64,000 nt of DNA, taken from contig JAFDVJ010000004.1 in NCBI GenBank assembly GCA_018269075.1, positions 186,001-250,000 on the forward strand. The letters run 5' to 3'. Below the pieces are notes generated by a model, which saw only the letters and a program-made list of their open reading frames with translations, was not told where the DNA came from and did no database searches. This DNA comes from Acidobacteriota bacterium (GTDB lineage: Bacteria > Acidobacteriota > Blastocatellia > Pyrinomonadales > Pyrinomonadaceae). Every line of letters begins with the position of its first letter. Positions within the stretch are counted from its first letter, which is position 1. The translations under genes were made by a program, and so were the position numbers. Below are positions 37,082 through 46,135 of the stretch, piece after piece.

Positions 37082-39220
37082 TTACGGCGTCACCGTCAGC
37101 GTCATCGGCGCGTTGATGCGCTGGCAGTTGACGGCGACGGTCACGACCCCGGGCGTATTGGCCGTCACGAGCGGCGCGGTCGCGGTGAGCTTGGAGTCGG
37201 AATTGATCGTGTACGGGATCGGCTGGCCGTTGAAATAGACGGCCTCCGCGCCGCTCAGTGTCGTGCCCCCGATCGTGAACGGCTGGCCGCCGGTCACCGT
37301 CCCGGGGCCGAGCGTCGTGATCACCGGCAGCAGCAGATAGGGCGTCAGCGAAAACTTCATCAGGAGCACGTCCTCGAAACCGTAGTTGACGTTGTTGAAA
37401 TTGACCGTGCTGCCGGCCAGAATCGCGCTGCCGGCGCTGTCGAGCGCGATCGCGTCGAGCGTGTCCTTGTCGACAACGGCGAACTGCCGGATGAAAAAGA
37501 GCGTCCCGTCCGGCGCCCGCTTGGCGAGATACCCGTCGGTCTTTGTCCCGGAGTCGGGATTCGCGGCCGCCAGACTGCCGGTCGTTTTGCCGGTGTAGAC
37601 GACGTTGCCGCTGCCGTCGGCCGCGAGATCGCCGAAGTTTTCCAGACCGGGCGTATCGTCCCGGACGACAAACTGCTGGCTGCCGTCGGCCGCCGCGAAC
37701 CGCGCGATCCAAGCTTCGGTATTGTGATCACCGCCGACGAAGACATTGCCGAGCGCGTCGGCCGCCACCCGCCGCGGGTAGTATTCGATCCCGATCAGAC
37801 GGCTCCAGACGGGCGTCCCGTTCGGTCCGATTTTCTGCAGATAAGCCTCGTAGCGGCTCTGGTTGATGTTGAGGCTCGTCAGGACGACGTAGACCGACCC
37901 GTCCGGCGCGAACGCCGCGTCCCCGGGCAGCCCCTCGGAACCGACGAGCGGCGAGCTCGACGCGACCGTCGCGAGAGCGCTGCTCAGGGTGATGATATTT
38001 AAATCGAAACTATACTGCGGCATCGTTCCGCCGGCCGGAACGGGAACATTCATCGAGCGGATGTTCATCGCCGAGGCGAGCACCGCGCGGCCGCCCGCGT
38101 CGAACCGGAGCTCCATCCCGTGCGTTCCGTCCTCGGACGCCGCCGAGCCGAGCAGGCGGCCGGCGAGCTGGTTCCCGGCGGCGTCGAGACGGACGACGAA
38201 GACGTCGTAATTGACGGTCTGCCGGCTGGTCTGCGTGTAGCCCGCGAGATAGATGCTGCCGCCGGCGTCGACGGCGAGCGCGCGGACGCTTTTCTCGATC
38301 CCGGCCGGGACGCTGGCGAGCGTCAACTGGCGGAGCCAGAGGCGCACGCCGGAGGCCGTGAATTTCGCCGCCCAGATCTCGGTCGCCCCGGTTGCCGGCA
38401 CGACGACGTGCCCGGCCGCGTAGATATTGCCGCTCGCGTCGGTCGCGACGGCGGTCGCGAAATCGGCGTTCGGCGCGTTTTCGGGAAAGCCCTGCATCGC
38501 CCAGACGACGTCGCAGTTGACCCGCAGCCGGACGGCCTTGACGCCGGTGATCGCCGGGTTGACCGAAGCCCGCGCGCGGACGACGATGTCGAAAGTCTGC
38601 GGGTACGGCGGAAGACCGTTCGAATAAAGCCACATCCGCGCCGTCGCGCCCTTGACGCTCGGGGGCTGGAATTCGGCCGTCACGCCGTCGGGCAGGTTTT
38701 CCGCCGTCAGATTGACGGCCTCCTTGAAACCCGTCCGGTCGATCGTCAGATCGTAATAAGTGCCCTGACCGGCGACGATCGACTGCGCCGACGGGTTCGC
38801 GGCGACCCCGACCGCGAGCGTCTTGACGACCGTCAGCGTGACCGTCGCCGGCGCGATCGCGATTCCGGCGGCGGTCGCCTTGACCGTTACCTGATAAGTT
38901 CCGAGCGGCGTCGCGGCCGCCGTCTGGAGCTTCAGCACCGAGCTCGTCCCGACCGTTGTCGCCGGCGCGAAAGACGCCGTCACGCCGGCCGGCAGTCCCG
39001 CTGCGCCGAACGTCACGTTATCGGCGAAGCCCGTCCGCGTGATGACGACCGTCGTCGTCACCGACTGGCCGGCCGCGACCGTCACCGCGGCGGGCGTCGA
39101 CACGATCGTCACCGAAGCGGCCTCGACGCGGCCGGCGCACGCCGCCGCGATCATCAACAGCCCGCCGACCACCGACAGGGCCCGCCATTTTTTTCCGCCA
39201 AGCGCTTTTTTTGTCCGCAT
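37082..39220 (-). CDS. Secreted beta-propeller protein with Ig-like and IPT domains
   Basis: 712 residues from the ATG at 39220, which starts a Sec signal of ~30 residues (ending GRVEAA) and has ggag 9 bases upstream; the longer frame to 39295 is less likely. Two N-terminal Ig-like beta domains (about 35-220; ASVTIVSTPAAVTVAAGQS, VTLTVVKT) precede a propeller of SBBP-like repeats (VATDASGNIYAAGH, VDAGGSIYLAGYTQ, VAADALGNVFVGGDH). A C-terminal IPT/TIG-like domain (TTLGPGTVTGGQPFTIGG) ends the protein at TLTVTP. It lacks the ~85-residue module seen in four others. The likely role is a surface or secreted protein; ligand unknown. It is convergent with lpxC. Confidence 0.8.
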   Translation of the reverse strand: MRTKKALGGKKWRALSVVGGLLMIAAACAGRVEAASVTIVSTPAAVTVAAGQSVTTTVVITRTGFADNVTFGAAGLPAGVTASFAPATTVGTSSVLKLQTAAATPLGTYQVTVKATAAGIAIAPATVTLTVVKTLAVGVAANPSAQSIVAGQGTYYDLTIDRTGFKEAVNLTAENLPDGVTAEFQPPSVKGATARMWLYSNGLPPYPQTFDIVVRARASVNPAITGVKAVRLRVNCDVVWAMQGFPENAPNADFATAVATDASGNIYAAGHVVVPATGATEIWAAKFTASGVRLWLRQLTLASVPAGIEKSVRALAVDAGGSIYLAGYTQTSRQTVNYDVFVVRLDAAGNQLAGRLLGSAASEDGTHGMELRFDAGGRAVLASAMNIRSMNVPVPAGGTMPQYSFDLNIITLSSALATVASSSPLVGSEGLPGDAAFAPDGSVYVVLTSLNINQSRYEAYLQKIGPNGTPVWSRLIGIEYYPRRVAADALGNVFVGGDHNTEAWIARFAAADGSQQFVVRDDTPGLENFGDLAADGSGNVVYTGKTTGSLAAANPDSGTKTDGYLAKRAPDGTLFFIRQFAVVDKDTLDAIALDSAGSAILAGSTVNFNNVNYGFEDVLLMKFSLTPYLLLPVITTLGPGTVTGGQPFTIGGTTLSGAEAVYFNGQPIPYTINSDSKLTATAPLVTANTPGVVTVAVNCQRINAPMTLTVTP

Positions 39221-39342
39221 CCTTTTCAACTCCGCTCCATCCAGATTTTTTTTTCGGTTTCCCGCTTTCACCATTAAAAGTTGACTTGCCGCCAAAAGTC
39301 CTCAAAATAGGAATCAGAATTTCTCAGAAGATCTCAGAAACG

Positions 39343-41220
39343 ATGTCGGAAGATGCCGAAGCGAGAATTTACGAGTTTGCCGGGTTTCGTCTGGACGCCG
39401 GCCGCCGCCGTTTGTTCCGGGCTGAGACGGGCGAGCTTTTGGAAGTTCAGCCGAAAGCGGTCGAGCTGCTCGTCGCGCTCGTCGAAAACGCCGGCCGCGA
39501 TCTGACCAAAGGCGAGCTGCTCGAAACGGTCTGGCCGGACACGACCGTCGAGGAATCGAATCTTTCGCAGACGGTCTTCGTGCTCCGCAAGGCGCTCGGC
39601 GACGACCGCCGCAACCCGCGCTTCATCGTCACGCTCCCGAACCGCGGCTACCGTTTTATCGCCCCGCTGCGCGCGGCCGCCGACACCGGCGCTGAGAAAC
39701 AGTTCGCGCCGGCCGGCGCCGACGTTCCGCCGGTCGGGCAGCCATTTCCGTTCCGACCGGTCATCGCGGCCGCCGTCATCCTGATCCTGCTCGGCGGGGC
39801 CGCCTATCTTTACCGCCGGTCGAGCGCGCCGCCGAACCTGACCGAGATCCGCTCGGTCGCCGTGCTTCCCTTTCAGACGCTCGGCGGGGACGGCGCCGAC
39901 GATTATCTCGGGCCGGGCATCGCCGAAGTGCTCGCCTCGAAACTGAGCGCGCTTCCGACGGTCGTCGTCCGCCCGCCGAAAAACCAGATCGGGCCGTCCG
40001 CCGAAACGCCCGACCCGCGGCGTGTCGGGGCCGAACTCAACGTCGAGGCGGTCGTCACGGGCCAGCTCCAACGAAGCGGCGACCGTCTCCGCGTGACCGT
40101 CCAGTTCGTCCGGACGTCCGACGGCGCGACGCTCTGGGCGGACGTCTTCGACGACCGGCTGACGAACATCTTCGCCGTCCAGGATTCGATCTCCGGCCGG
40201 ATCGCCGAAAATCTCGGCCGCCGCCTGACCGGCGAAGACCGCGCGCGGCTCGCCAAACGCCCGACCGACGACACCGGGGCCTACGAGCTTTTTCTGAAGG
40301 GCCGTTTTCTCTGGAACCAGCGAACGCCCGAGTCGCTGCTGAGGGCGCTCGACCAGTTCGAGCAGGCGACCGCCCGCGACCCGAATTTCGCGCTCGCCTA
40401 CGCCGGACTCGCCGACTGCTACGTGCTGCTCGGCGAATACTCCGCGAAACCGCCGACCGAATCCTTCGAAAAAGCCCGCCTCGCCGCGGCCCGGGCGATC
40501 GAGCTCGATCCGCAGCTCGGCGAGCCGGTCGCTTCGCTTGCCTACGTCGCCGCGTTTTACGATTGGGATTACCCGGCCGCCGACGAGCTTTTTCGCCGGT
40601 CGCTCGCGCTCAATCCCAACTACCCGACCGGCCATCAATGGTACGGCGACTTTCTCGCCGATATGGGCCGCTTCGCGGAAGCCCACGCGCAGTTCGCCGA
40701 AGCGATGCGGCTCGATCCGACCTCCCCGATCATCATCAACGCCGAGGCCCACGCGCTCTTTAACGAACGGCGCTACGACGAGGTCATCGAAACCGACCGC
40801 CGGTGCCTCGCGCTCGACCCGAATTTCGGGATGTGCTATACCAATCTCGGCTTCGCCTACGAGCGCAAGGGAATGGACGCCGAAGCGGCCGCCGCGCTCG
40901 CCCGCGCGATGGCGCTGATCGGCGAGCCCGACGACTCGGTCACCGAGGTCCGCGAGGCTTTCCGGCGCGGCGGGCTCCGGGGATTCTGGGAAAAACGGCT
41001 CGAACAGATCCAGACGCGCCCCTATTTGAAAAATTTCCCGCCGGTCAGCGTCGCCGTCGTCTACGCGGAGATCGGCGACCGCGAAAAGGCGCTCGAATGG
41101 CTCGAACGCGGCTACGTGCAGCGCGACCGCTATCTCGTCAGCGCGAAAAACTACCCGTGGTTCGATTTTTTGCACGGCGAGCCGCGTTTTCAGGCCCTAC
41201 TTCGGCGGATCAACCTTTAA
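39343..41220 (+). CDS. CadC-like regulator: winged helix, membrane helix and TPR domain
   Basis: 625 residues from the ATG at 39343. An OmpR/PhoB-type winged helix (about 10-100; GELLEVQPKAVELLVALVEN, GDDRRNPRFIVTLPNRGYRF) is followed by a single transmembrane helix (about 137-157), a FlgO/TolB-like domain (VAVLPFQTLGGDGADDYLGPG) and a C-terminal TPR array (about 320-600). Such one-component regulators bind DNA with a cytoplasmic winged helix and sense through an extracytoplasmic part. It diverges from the secreted propeller gene at 37082, with 122 bp between starts, so that gene could be a target. This is an inference from position. Confidence 0.88.
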   Translation: MSEDAEARIYEFAGFRLDAGRRRLFRAETGELLEVQPKAVELLVALVENAGRDLTKGELLETVWPDTTVEESNLSQTVFVLRKALGDDRRNPRFIVTLPNRGYRFIAPLRAAADTGAEKQFAPAGADVPPVGQPFPFRPVIAAAVILILLGGAAYLYRRSSAPPNLTEIRSVAVLPFQTLGGDGADDYLGPGIAEVLASKLSALPTVVVRPPKNQIGPSAETPDPRRVGAELNVEAVVTGQLQRSGDRLRVTVQFVRTSDGATLWADVFDDRLTNIFAVQDSISGRIAENLGRRLTGEDRARLAKRPTDDTGAYELFLKGRFLWNQRTPESLLRALDQFEQATARDPNFALAYAGLADCYVLLGEYSAKPPTESFEKARLAAARAIELDPQLGEPVASLAYVAAFYDWDYPAADELFRRSLALNPNYPTGHQWYGDFLADMGRFAEAHAQFAEAMRLDPTSPIIINAEAHALFNERRYDEVIETDRRCLALDPNFGMCYTNLGFAYERKGMDAEAAAALARAMALIGEPDDSVTEVREAFRRGGLRGFWEKRLEQIQTRPYLKNFPPVSVAVVYAEIGDREKALEWLERGYVQRDRYLVSAKNYPWFDFLHGEPRFQALLRRINL

Positions 41221-41224
41221 ATTC

Positions 41225-41286
41225 GATTTCGGATTTCGGATTATGCCGATTTTGGATTTCGGATTTCGGATTTCGGATTTCGGATT
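41225..41286. repeat. Heptad array, family B copy 5 (two interrupted runs)
   Basis: Runs of atttcgg interrupted by attatgccgattttgg. It begins 5 bases after the stop codon of the winged-helix/TPR gene and is the first of three unrelated arrays in the 185-bp spacer to fdhD. Confidence 0.93.
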
Positions 41287-41306
41287 GCCCGCCGCGGAGG
41301 CCTTCG

Positions 41307-41345
41307 TCTCCCTTTCTCCCTTTCTCCCTTTTTCCCCTTCTTCTT
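41307..41345. repeat. Single-arm array, family L (octad TCTCCCTT)
   Basis: Three exact tctccctt units plus a decayed one (tttcccct) follow directly after the family B array. Single arm. Confidence 0.8.
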
Positions 41346-41352
41346 TTCCCCC

Positions 41353-41388
41353 GGACTCTCCACTCTCCACTCTCCACTCTCCACTCTT
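41353..41388. repeat. Single-arm array, family D (heptad CCACTCT)
   Basis: Five tandem copies of the heptad ccactct/cgactct type (ctctccactctccac). It is the last array before fdhD. Confidence 0.9.
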
Positions 41389-41393
41389 TTTGC

Positions 41394-41399
41394 TATACT
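41394..41399 (+). promoter_or_regulatory. Possible -10 box of fdhD
   Basis: tatact lies 6 bases before the fdhD start codon, directly after the family D array. If used, transcription would start about at the ATG, giving a leaderless message. No convincing -35 box is seen at 17 bp. Weak evidence. Confidence 0.35.
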
Positions 41400-41405
41400 T
41401 TTTTT

Positions 41406-42251
41406 ATGACGAAAATGGCCGGCGCGGTCGATGGGGGGAAATTCGCCGTCGAGATCAGCCGCATCTCAACCGACAATCCGACCGAAACGACCCTCGACGC
41501 GCTCGCCGTCGAGGAGCCGCTCGAAATTCGGCTCGGACTCGGGCGCGGGCACCGGCCGGTGTCGATCACGATGCGGACGCCCGGCCACGATCCGGAGCTC
41601 GCCGCCGGTTTTCTTTTTACCGAGGGGATTTTGAAATCGCCGACCGCCGTCAGGGCGATCAAACACTGCGGCAAGTTTCCGCGCAACCGGAACACGATCC
41701 GGGTCGACGTCGCGGACGATTTCGACGCCGATCTCGGCAAGCTCGACCGGCATTTTTACACGACTTCGAGCTGCGGCGTCTGCGGCAAGACCTCGCTCGA
41801 AGCGCTCGCGACCGGCGCGCGGCCGCTCGAACGCCCGGATTTTCCCTCGATCGACCCGAAAATCGTCCATCGTCTGCCGGAAACTTTGAGGGCCGGCCAA
41901 AGCGTCTTCGACGAAACCGGCGGGCTCCACGCGGCCGCGCTCTTCGAGACGGACGGCCGGCTGACGCTGCTCCGCGAGGATGTCGGCCGCCATAACGCGG
42001 TCGACAAGCTGATCGGCGCGATGTTTCTCGAAAACAAACTGCCGCTCGCCGACAAGATCCTGTTTTTAAGCGGCCGCGCCTCGTTCGAACTGCTCCAGAA
42101 AGCCGTGATGGCCGGCATCCCGATCGTCTGCGCGGTCGGCGCGCCGTCGTCGCTCGCCGTCGAAGCGGCGCGCGAGTTCGGCGTCACGCTGCTGGGCTTC
42201 GTCCGCGACAGGCGGTTCAACGTCTATGCCGGCGGCGAAAGAATCAATTGA
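41406..42251 (+). CDS. fdhD: Formate dehydrogenase accessory sulfurtransferase FdhD
   Basis: 281 residues from the ATG at 41406. FdhD motifs: the N-terminal VEEPLEIRL, MRTPGHDPELAAGFLFTEGI, the sulfur-carrying CGVC (Cys123, Cys126) and LREDVGRHNAVDKLIGAMF with FLSGRASFELLQK. FdhD transfers sulfur from a cysteine desulfurase to the molybdenum cofactor of formate dehydrogenases and related enzymes. Its neighbour downstream is just such a molybdopterin oxidoreductase, and MobA follows. The ORF can be extended upstream, but that would read through repeat arrays, so the ATG is preferred. The stop codon touches the next heptad array. Confidence 0.95.
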   Translation: MTKMAGAVDGGKFAVEISRISTDNPTETTLDALAVEEPLEIRLGLGRGHRPVSITMRTPGHDPELAAGFLFTEGILKSPTAVRAIKHCGKFPRNRNTIRVDVADDFDADLGKLDRHFYTTSSCGVCGKTSLEALATGARPLERPDFPSIDPKIVHRLPETLRAGQSVFDETGGLHAAALFETDGRLTLLREDVGRHNAVDKLIGAMFLENKLPLADKILFLSGRASFELLQKAVMAGIPIVCAVGAPSSLAVEAAREFGVTLLGFVRDRRFNVYAGGERIN

Positions 42252-42281
42252 TTTCGGATTTCGGATTTCGGATTTCGGATT
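42251..42281. repeat. Single-arm heptad array, family B copy 6
   Basis: Atttcgg units starting on the last base of the fdhD stop codon; single arm. The rest of the 360-bp spacer 42252-42611 holds a second, AT-rich element (42447-42536) and no gene. Confidence 0.94.
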
Positions 42282-42446
42282 GGTCCGAAGCGGGGCGAAC
42301 AATGCTGCTTTGGGGGACGACGTTCGACAGCGTATCGAGCCTTTTTTTTATCATCGGGGAAACCTTCGGAGCAATTGACGGATAATAAATGTCGGATGGA
42401 ATGACAATCAGGCGGACGGACAGAATTATGGAGAAGAAACCCTTGT

Positions 42447-42536
42447 AAATAATTGAAAATTGGTAATTGATAATTGATAAACGACTTTTTGGTGATGAAT
42501 ATTTATCAATTTTCAATTCTCAATTTTCAATTATTT
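42447..42536. repeat. Iterated-word hairpin element, family K (heptad ATTGAAA/ATTGATA)
   Basis: aaataattgaaaattg (42447-42462) pairs with caattttcaattattt (42521-42536). The left arm continues as attgata words, the right arm as tcaattt words. It is AT-rich in an otherwise GC-rich region. Confidence 0.85.
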
Positions 42537-42611
42537 CAGTAAGTTTTTTTTCCATTTTATTCCGTCCGTCTACTAATCTTTCATCTGCCGTAATCTCTTG
42601 GGTTTGTTAAT

Positions 42612-44981
42612 ATGAAGACTGAACACGGGAATATCGATCCGGAGCGGCCGGAGGATTTGGGGAAATTGAAGGTCGCCGCGCCGCGCGCGACGGCGGCCGG
42701 GCTGCCGGCGGCGATCAGCACTTTGAAGGTCGCTTATCAAAAGGCCGGGATTAAGCGCGGTTCGCGGATCCTCAAGCATCTCAACCAGAAAGGCGGGATC
42801 GACTGTTCGTCGTGCGCGTGGCCCGACCCGGACGGCGAGCGCTCGATCACCGAATTCTGCGAATCCGGCGCGAAGGCCGTCGCCGACGAAGCGACGAAGA
42901 AAAAGATCGGCCCCGAATTCTTCGCGCGCCACAGCGTCGCGGAATTGTCGCGCCAATCCGATCAATGGCTCAACGCGCAGGGCCGGATCACCGAGCCGCT
43001 GGTCCTTCGCGAGGGCGCGACGCATTACGCGCCGGTCGGCTGGGACGAGGCATTTAAAATCATCGCCGACGAGCTCCACGCGCTGAAATCGCCGGACGAG
43101 GCCGTCTTTTACACGTCCGGCAGAACGTCGAACGAAACCGCCTTTCTGTACCAGCTTTTCGTCCGCCAGTTCGGGACCAACAATCTGCCCGACTGCTCGA
43201 ATATGTGCCACGAATCGACGTCGGTCGCGCTCGCCGAATCGATCGGATTGGGAAAGGCCTCGATCCGCCTCGAAGACCTCGAAAACACCGATCTCGTCAT
43301 CATCATCGGCCAGAATCCGGGGACGAACGCGCCGCGGATGATGTCGTCGCTCCGGCAGGCCAAGCTTCGCGGCGCGAAGATCATCGCCGTCAACCCGCTG
43401 CCCGAAGCGGGGCTCCTGAATTTCGCCGATCCGAACCCGCAGCATTACGAGCATCTGCTCGATTACCCGCCGGCGATGCTCGGCGGAAAAGGCGTCAAAT
43501 TCGCCGATCTCTTTCTGCCGGTGCGGATCGGCGGCGATCCGGCGTTTTTGAAGGGAATGATGAAAGTCCTGCTCGACCGCGAGAAATACAGCCCGCAGCC
43601 GCTTTTCGATTACGATTTCATCAACGAAAAAACCGAGGGCTTTCAGGATTTCGTCGCCGGTCTCGAAACGGTTTCGTGGGACGACATCGTCGAACAAAGC
43701 GGGCTCGGGCGGGCGCAGATCGAGGAAGCGGCCGCGATGTATCTCGCCGCGCCGCGCGTCGTGACCTGCTGGGCGATGGGCGTCACGCAGCATAAAAAGG
43801 CGGTCGCGACCATTCAGGACATCGCGAATCTGCATTTTCTGCGCGGGCAGATCGGCCGCGACGGCGCCGGCCTCTGCCCGGTGCGCGGTCATTCGAATGT
43901 GCAGGGCGACCGGACGATGGGCATCTGGGAAAAGATGAATCCGGATTTTCGCCGGAATCTCGAACGGGAATTTCATTTCAAAGCGCCGAAAAAAGACGGC
44001 CTCGACACGGTCGCCGCGATCCGCGCGATGCACGACGGCCGCGCCAAAGTCTTTTTCGCGATGGGCGGCAATTTCGCGCTCGCCGCGCCCGACACCGACT
44101 ACACCGCCGCCGCGCTTGCCAAATGCTCGCTGACGGCACAGGTCATCACCAAGCTCAACCGGACCGCGCTCGTCACCGGAAAGCGCGCGCTGATCCTGCC
44201 GTGTCTCGGCCGGACCGAGATCGATCTGACCGGCGGCCGCGAGCAGTTCGTGACGACCGAATCGACGATGCTCAACGTCCAGCTGTCGAAGGGCGTTCTC
44301 GAACCGGCGAGCGAGCATCTCCGGAGCGAGACGTGGATCGTCGGCAAAATGGCGCAGGCCGTCCTCAAAAGCAAAGTGACCGTCGACTGGGAAAAGATGA
44401 TCAACGATTACGACCGGATCCGCGACGCGATCGCGCGCGTCGTGCCGGGCTGCGAGAACTACACCGAAAACGTCCGGCGCGACGGCGGCTTTTATCTCGC
44501 CAACAAGCCGCGCGACCGCGTCTTCCCGACGCCGAGCGGCAAAGCGCGGTTCATTTCGAGCCCGCTCGAAAAAATCGCGCTCGCGCCGAATGAACTGCTG
44601 ATGACGACGATCCGCTCGCACGACCAGTTCAACACGACCGTCTACGATCTCCACGACCGCTACCGCGGCATTCACGGCTCGCGCCGCGTGATCCTGATGA
44701 ACGAGGCGGACATTGCCGAACGCGGCCTCAAAGCCGGCGAGGTCGTCGATATCGCCTCGGTTTTCGACGGCGAAACGCGCCGTGCCGCGTCGTTCATCGT
44801 CGTGCCCTACGAGATTCCGAAAGACTGCTGCGCGACCTATTTTCCGGAGACGAACGTCCTCGTCCCGGTCGGTTCGGTCGCCGAAAAATCGAACTGCCCG
44901 ACGTCGAAATCGATCGTCGTCACCGTCGCCCCGCATCTCGACCGCGGCGAGCGCGTCTTTTCGGGGGAATTTAAGAGCTAG
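42612..44981 (+). CDS. FdhF/YdeP-family molybdopterin oxidoreductase
   Basis: 789 residues. The family signature GGIDCSSCAWPDPDGERS near the N-terminus (residues 59-76) is that of the YdeP/FdhF-like group, which has a CxxC pair in place of the four-cysteine cluster motif. DCSNMCHESTSVALAE places Cys199 where formate dehydrogenase H has selenocysteine. Blocks PGTNAPRMMSSLRQAKLRGAK and LRGQIGRDGAGLCPVRGHSNVQGDRTMG bind the bis-MGD cofactor. The substrate is unknown; formate dehydrogenase activity is only one possibility. No ferredoxin or cytochrome subunit follows. The FdhD gene upstream and MobA downstream support a molybdenum enzyme. Confidence 0.93.
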   Translation: MKTEHGNIDPERPEDLGKLKVAAPRATAAGLPAAISTLKVAYQKAGIKRGSRILKHLNQKGGIDCSSCAWPDPDGERSITEFCESGAKAVADEATKKKIGPEFFARHSVAELSRQSDQWLNAQGRITEPLVLREGATHYAPVGWDEAFKIIADELHALKSPDEAVFYTSGRTSNETAFLYQLFVRQFGTNNLPDCSNMCHESTSVALAESIGLGKASIRLEDLENTDLVIIIGQNPGTNAPRMMSSLRQAKLRGAKIIAVNPLPEAGLLNFADPNPQHYEHLLDYPPAMLGGKGVKFADLFLPVRIGGDPAFLKGMMKVLLDREKYSPQPLFDYDFINEKTEGFQDFVAGLETVSWDDIVEQSGLGRAQIEEAAAMYLAAPRVVTCWAMGVTQHKKAVATIQDIANLHFLRGQIGRDGAGLCPVRGHSNVQGDRTMGIWEKMNPDFRRNLEREFHFKAPKKDGLDTVAAIRAMHDGRAKVFFAMGGNFALAAPDTDYTAAALAKCSLTAQVITKLNRTALVTGKRALILPCLGRTEIDLTGGREQFVTTESTMLNVQLSKGVLEPASEHLRSETWIVGKMAQAVLKSKVTVDWEKMINDYDRIRDAIARVVPGCENYTENVRRDGGFYLANKPRDRVFPTPSGKARFISSPLEKIALAPNELLMTTIRSHDQFNTTVYDLHDRYRGIHGSRRVILMNEADIAERGLKAGEVVDIASVFDGETRRAASFIVVPYEIPKDCCATYFPETNVLVPVGSVAEKSNCPTSKSIVVTVAPHLDRGERVFSGEFKS

Positions 44982-45012
44982 CAGGAGAATGTCTTTATTT
45001 TTGTGAGAACGA

Positions 45013-45304
45013 TTCGGAATAGGTGATAATTGACAGGTAAATCAAACAATCCCACACACACAACTCCCCTCCTTTCCAAGGAGGGGTGCCCGCAGGGCGG
45101 GGTGGTTGTTTTCCTTTCCAAGGAGGGGTGCCCGCAGGGCGGGGTGGTTGTTTTCCTTTCCAAGGAGGGGTGCCCGCACGCGAGCTAACCACCCCGGCGC
45201 TTTCGCGCCACCCCTCCTTTCCAAGGAGGGGAATTTATTTGGTCGAATCTCGGTTTGTTTGAGTGTAAAAATCCTGTCGCAATTCGGTTGTCACCTATTC
45301 CGAA
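45013..45304. mobile_element. Putative non-autonomous element with inverted ends and 42-bp repeats
   Basis: ttcggaataggtga (45013-45026) and tcacctattccgaa (45291-45304) are a perfect 14-bp inverted pair, and weaker matches extend on both sides. Inside, a 42-bp unit beginning cctttccaagg is tandemly repeated (45071, 45113, then a partial at 45155) and followed by an inverted partner to 45232 (ctcctttccaaggagg). There is no ORF that could encode a transposase. It fills the 383-bp spacer between the oxidoreductase and mobA. Confidence 0.75.
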
Positions 45305-45364
45305 AGTTAACCCGGCGCGTCCTGGCGATCATCGCTTCGATCCGGAGACCGGGTATCGAACTTT

Positions 45365-45958
45365 ATGGAAAAAAACGATTTTACCGGTTATATTCTGGCG
45401 GGCGGCGGCTCGTCGCGGATGGGGCGCGATAAATACGCGCTCGAGCTCGGCGGCCAAACGTTTCTCGAACGCGCGGCCGGCGTTTTGCGCGGCGCGTGCG
45501 GCGACGTCAAAGTCGTGCTCAATCAAACGCAAATGATCGAAACCGATTTTCCGGTCGTCCGCGATATTTTCGCCGGACGCGGCGCGCCGGGCGCGATTCA
45601 CGCGGCTTTGCAGGACTGCGCGACGAAATACGCGCTCGTCCTCGCGGTCGATCTGCCGCTCGTCACCGCGGAAGCCGTCGCCAGGCTCGCCGAAACGGCG
45701 CTCGAAGCCAATAAATTCCCGGCCTGCGTCGTCCGCCAGACGGACGGCCGCCCGCAGCCGCTCTTCGCCGTCTACCGCGTCCGCTACTGTCTGCCGGCGC
45801 TCGAAAATCTCTTAAATGAAAACCCGACCGCCTCGGTCCGCGACTTCTTCGACCTCGCCTACCCGAAATTCGTCGAGCAAAGGCTTTTGAGCGACGACGA
45901 AGATCTGCTGCTGAACGTCAACACCCCGGAAGATCTGGCCCGGGCGACGCGAAAATAA
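45365..45958 (+). CDS. mobA: Molybdenum cofactor guanylyltransferase MobA
   Basis: 197 residues. The nucleotidyltransferase loop LAGGGSSRMGRDKYAL is followed by LAVDLPLVTAEAVARL with the metal-binding aspartate, and by DGRPQPLFAVY. MobA adds GMP to molybdopterin to form the bis-MGD cofactor used by the upstream oxidoreductase. The length is normal for the family. The start is the ATG at 45365, without a clear ribosome-binding site. The functional link with fdhD and the oxidoreductase is strong, but the mobile-looking element lies between them. Confidence 0.93.
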   Translation: MEKNDFTGYILAGGGSSRMGRDKYALELGGQTFLERAAGVLRGACGDVKVVLNQTQMIETDFPVVRDIFAGRGAPGAIHAALQDCATKYALVLAVDLPLVTAEAVARLAETALEANKFPACVVRQTDGRPQPLFAVYRVRYCLPALENLLNENPTASVRDFFDLAYPKFVEQRLLSDDEDLLLNVNTPEDLARATRK

Positions 45959-45987
45959 TGCGGCCGTTCAGGTTTCGTTCGTTATTT

Positions 45988-46130
45988 AACGCTAAGACCC
46001 AAAGGCGCAAAGACGCAAAGATCTTTTTTTGTTTAATTTTCCACGGCGGAGCGTTTTCCGATACCCCGTAAACTTTTCGCCGCCGAAACCGGCCAGAAAA
46101 TCCCTTTGCGTCTTCGCGCCTTCGCGTTAA
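45988..46130. repeat. Iterated-word hairpin element, family A copy 4
   Basis: Left arm 45988-46020 (cgctaagac, ccaaaggc, gcaaagac words), right arm about 46102-46130 with inverted words. Different interior from copies 1 and 2. It ends 5 bases before the gnd stop codon and lies between convergent genes. Confidence 0.88.
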
Positions 46131-46135
46131 AAAAA

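Noticed and set aside
44978..45224. Short minus-strand open frames in the 42-bp repeat region
   Set aside because: They encode only translations of the repeat (runs of PPWKGK and TPPW) and have no start signal.
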